Shown here piece after piece: positions 62,600-64,000 of a stretch of DNA of 64,000 bases; position 1 is the first letter of the stretch, and every line of letters starts with the position of its first letter. The notes below the pieces were generated by a model, which searched no databases, was not told the origin of the DNA, and saw nothing but the letters and a program-made list of their open reading frames with translations. Position numbers and translations under genes: made by a program. The stretch comes from Paraburkholderia nodosa (GTDB taxonomy: Bacteria > Pseudomonadota > Gammaproteobacteria > Burkholderiales > Burkholderiaceae). Where the stretch lies: NCBI RefSeq assembly GCF_001718195.1, contig NZ_MCNV01000002.1, positions 496,001 through 560,000 on the forward strand. The letters run 5' to 3'.

Positions 62600-63544
62600 A
62601 TGGAGCGCGGCGCGACTGGGCAGGCCAGCGTGAAGGTCCCGCGCGCCGTCTACTACGCGCTCGCGTCCAACGTCGTGGTGGCGCTGTGCAAGTTCGCCGC
62701 CGCGGCCTACACGAATTCGGGCGCCACGCTTGCCGAGGCCGCGCACTCCAGCGCCGACTGCCTGAATCAGTTTTTGCTCATCGCGGGCCGGCGCGCGGCC
62801 CGCAACCGGCCCGACGAACAGCATCCGCTTGGCTTTGGCCGCGAGACGCACTTCTACGCCATGCTCGTCGCGCTGCAGTTTTTCTTCGTGGGCGGCCTGC
62901 TTTCGATGGCGATCGGTGCATGGCGGCTCTGGCATCACAGCGGCGTCGATCATGTGCAGATCGCGCTGGGCGTGCTGGCCGTTGCGGCGCTCGCCGAGGG
63001 CACCGCGTTGCGCGCATCGATCCGCTCCGTCGACCGGCGGCGCCGCGCGGGCGGTCTATGGCGCTGGTTTCGCGAAACCGGCGAACTGGAGAACATGCTC
63101 TCGATCGGCGAGGACGCCGCGGCGCTCGCAAGCCTCGTCGTCTCGATTGCCGGCACGGGGCTGGCCGCCCTCACCGGCTGGCCGGGCTTCGACGCGCTCG
63201 GCAGCATCGGCGTGGGCGGCGTGATGATGGCGGCGGCCGTGTTCGCGCTTCGCGAGATCAAGTCGCTGATCGTGGGCGAAGCGGCGCGCGCGAGCGTGCG
63301 CCGGGACATGCGCGCGTGGCTCGAAGCGCGCCCCGAGATCGGCCGCGTGGTCAGCCTCGTCGTGCTGCGCTGGTCGGACAGCCTGCTCGTAGCAGTCCAG
63401 GCCGAACTCGCCGAGCGCTGCGACGCCGTCGAGCTGGTGCGCATCATCGACCGTGTCGAAAACGACTTGCAGGCGGCGTTTCCTGCGGCGCGCTGGGTGT
63501 TTTTCGAGCCCGAGTTGCCGGAACACGGGGAGCATCCGCTATAG
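62600..63544 (+). CDS. Cation diffusion facilitator, ZnT9-like
   Basis: A 314-residue CDF transporter, counted from the ATG at 62600 (MERGATGQASVKVPRAVYYA); an in-frame ATG at 62552 is also possible, as neither has a strong ribosome binding site. Six membrane helices are expected. The first metal-site motif is kept (HSSADCLNQ); the second, usually HxxxD, reads SIGEDAAALAS, so the His is absent, which is a trait of the ZnT9/SLC30A9-like group. Metal specificity (Zn, Mn or other) is unknown. It is transcribed divergently from katE. Confidence 0.88.
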   Translation: MERGATGQASVKVPRAVYYALASNVVVALCKFAAAAYTNSGATLAEAAHSSADCLNQFLLIAGRRAARNRPDEQHPLGFGRETHFYAMLVALQFFFVGGLLSMAIGAWRLWHHSGVDHVQIALGVLAVAALAEGTALRASIRSVDRRRRAGGLWRWFRETGELENMLSIGEDAAALASLVVSIAGTGLAALTGWPGFDALGSIGVGGVMMAAAVFALREIKSLIVGEAARASVRRDMRAWLEARPEIGRVVSLVVLRWSDSLLVAVQAELAERCDAVELVRIIDRVENDLQAAFPAARWVFFEPELPEHGEHPL

Positions 63545-63655
63545 GTTTGAGGGCGCGATCGGGCCCCCATACGCACCCGAACTACCAGGCAAGCGCATTG
63601 CGCATTGCATGATCGCGACCATTCCAGCCCAACCCGCCCTGATAACGAGGCCGTT

Positions 63656-64000
63656 ATGCACACAGCCACCCGCAACCCCGCGCCGCGCGCACACGACGCA
63701 AAGGCGAGGCACGATGACACGCATCTTCGCAGCGAAGCCGTGCCGATCGAACTCACGATCAACGGCGCGCACCACGCGCTGCACGTGGAACCGTGGACCA
63801 GCCTGCTCGACCTGCTGCGCGAGCAGCTTCATCTCACCGGCACGAAGAAAGGTTGCGATCACGGCCAATGCGGCGCGTGCACGGTGCTCGTGAACGGCGT
63901 GCGCATCAACGCGTGTCTCGCGCTCGCCGTGTCGCACGACGGCGCGGACGTCACGACGATCGAGGGACTCGCGCAAGACGGCGCGCTGCACCCCGTGCAG
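63656..64000 (+). CDS. 2Fe-2S subunit of a second molybdenum hydroxylase (PaoA/YagT-like, truncated by window)
   Basis: The frame opens at the ATG at 63656 and is open to the window end (115 codons). After a basic N-terminal leader (residues 1-30) the ferredoxin domain has the cluster motif KGCDHGQCGACTVLVNG, followed by ACLALAVSHDG with the fourth Cys. It fits the iron-sulfur subunit of xanthine dehydrogenase-family aldehyde oxidoreductases such as PaoABC. In that operon FAD and molybdenum subunits follow, presumably beyond the window. It is a different enzyme from the one at 5789-9036, which uses a cytochrome in place of a FAD subunit. Confidence 0.9.
   Translation, partial: MHTATRNPAPRAHDAKARHDDTHLRSEAVPIELTINGAHHALHVEPWTSLLDLLREQLHLTGTKKGCDHGQCGACTVLVNGVRINACLALAVSHDGADVTTIEGLAQDGALHPVQ

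Overview
This is a GC-rich, densely coded chromosomal segment. A double-glycine leader of the type common in Burkholderiales, an hpnJ-type radical SAM gene, a SUF operon ending in sufU and sufT, CheB/CheR hybrid kinases, GH15 and CHAD proteins, and two NodT-type efflux lipoproteins all point to a Burkholderiales bacterium, most likely Paraburkholderia or a close relative (inference; no rRNA or tRNA gene is visible). I see no prophage, insertion sequence, integrase or CRISPR array. The mix of stress, respiration and transport genes resembles a secondary replicon or an accessory chromosome arm.

Left part (1-11,000): a truncated tandem-FHA protein, a NodT-type outer membrane lipoprotein preceded by a small peptide with a textbook double-glycine leader, two tandem DUF4399 exported proteins, then a divergent operon for a periplasmic molybdenum hydroxylase. 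That operon holds a SUMF1-like protein lacking the formylglycine-generating cysteines, a Tat-signalled molybdopterin subunit, a 2Fe-2S subunit and a di-haem cytochrome c. A PilZ flagellar-brake protein closes this part.

Middle left (11,000-21,500): an ECF-type sigma factor with a small histidine-rich membrane protein, an MsbA-like ABC exporter, an animal-type haem peroxidase, an MHS-family transporter converging on an exported phospholipase C/acid phosphatase, and an SDR reductase.

Centre (21,600-34,200): a complete SUF iron-sulfur operon on the minus strand (sufB-C-D-S-U-T plus a Rieske ferredoxin). A near-perfect 23-bp dyad lies between it and a divergent MFS gene. Then come small genes, a GAF hybrid histidine kinase and a lone hopanoid radical SAM gene, hpnJ, with a clear intrinsic terminator.

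Middle right (34,200-49,800): a signalling operon (stand-alone CheB, a 1359-residue CheB-CheR-PAS hybrid kinase, and a serine-recombinase homologue that has lost most catalytic residues). Next is a respiratory module: membrane protein, gluconate-2-dehydrogenase subunit-3-like protein, GMC flavoprotein, caa3-type oxidase subunit II, a subunit I-III fusion, a small membrane protein and a tri-haem cytochrome c. The oxidase subunit I has lost both the D-channel glutamate (HPEVY became HPWVY) and the K-channel lysine, which is the most unusual observation in the window.

Right part (50,000-64,000): a GH15 enzyme, a ThDP enzyme with an MDR oxidoreductase, an EmrAB-type tripartite efflux operon with its own outer membrane factor, a katE catalase-CHAD operon, a ZnT9-like CDF transporter, and the start of a second molybdenum hydroxylase (2Fe-2S subunit) cut by the window edge.
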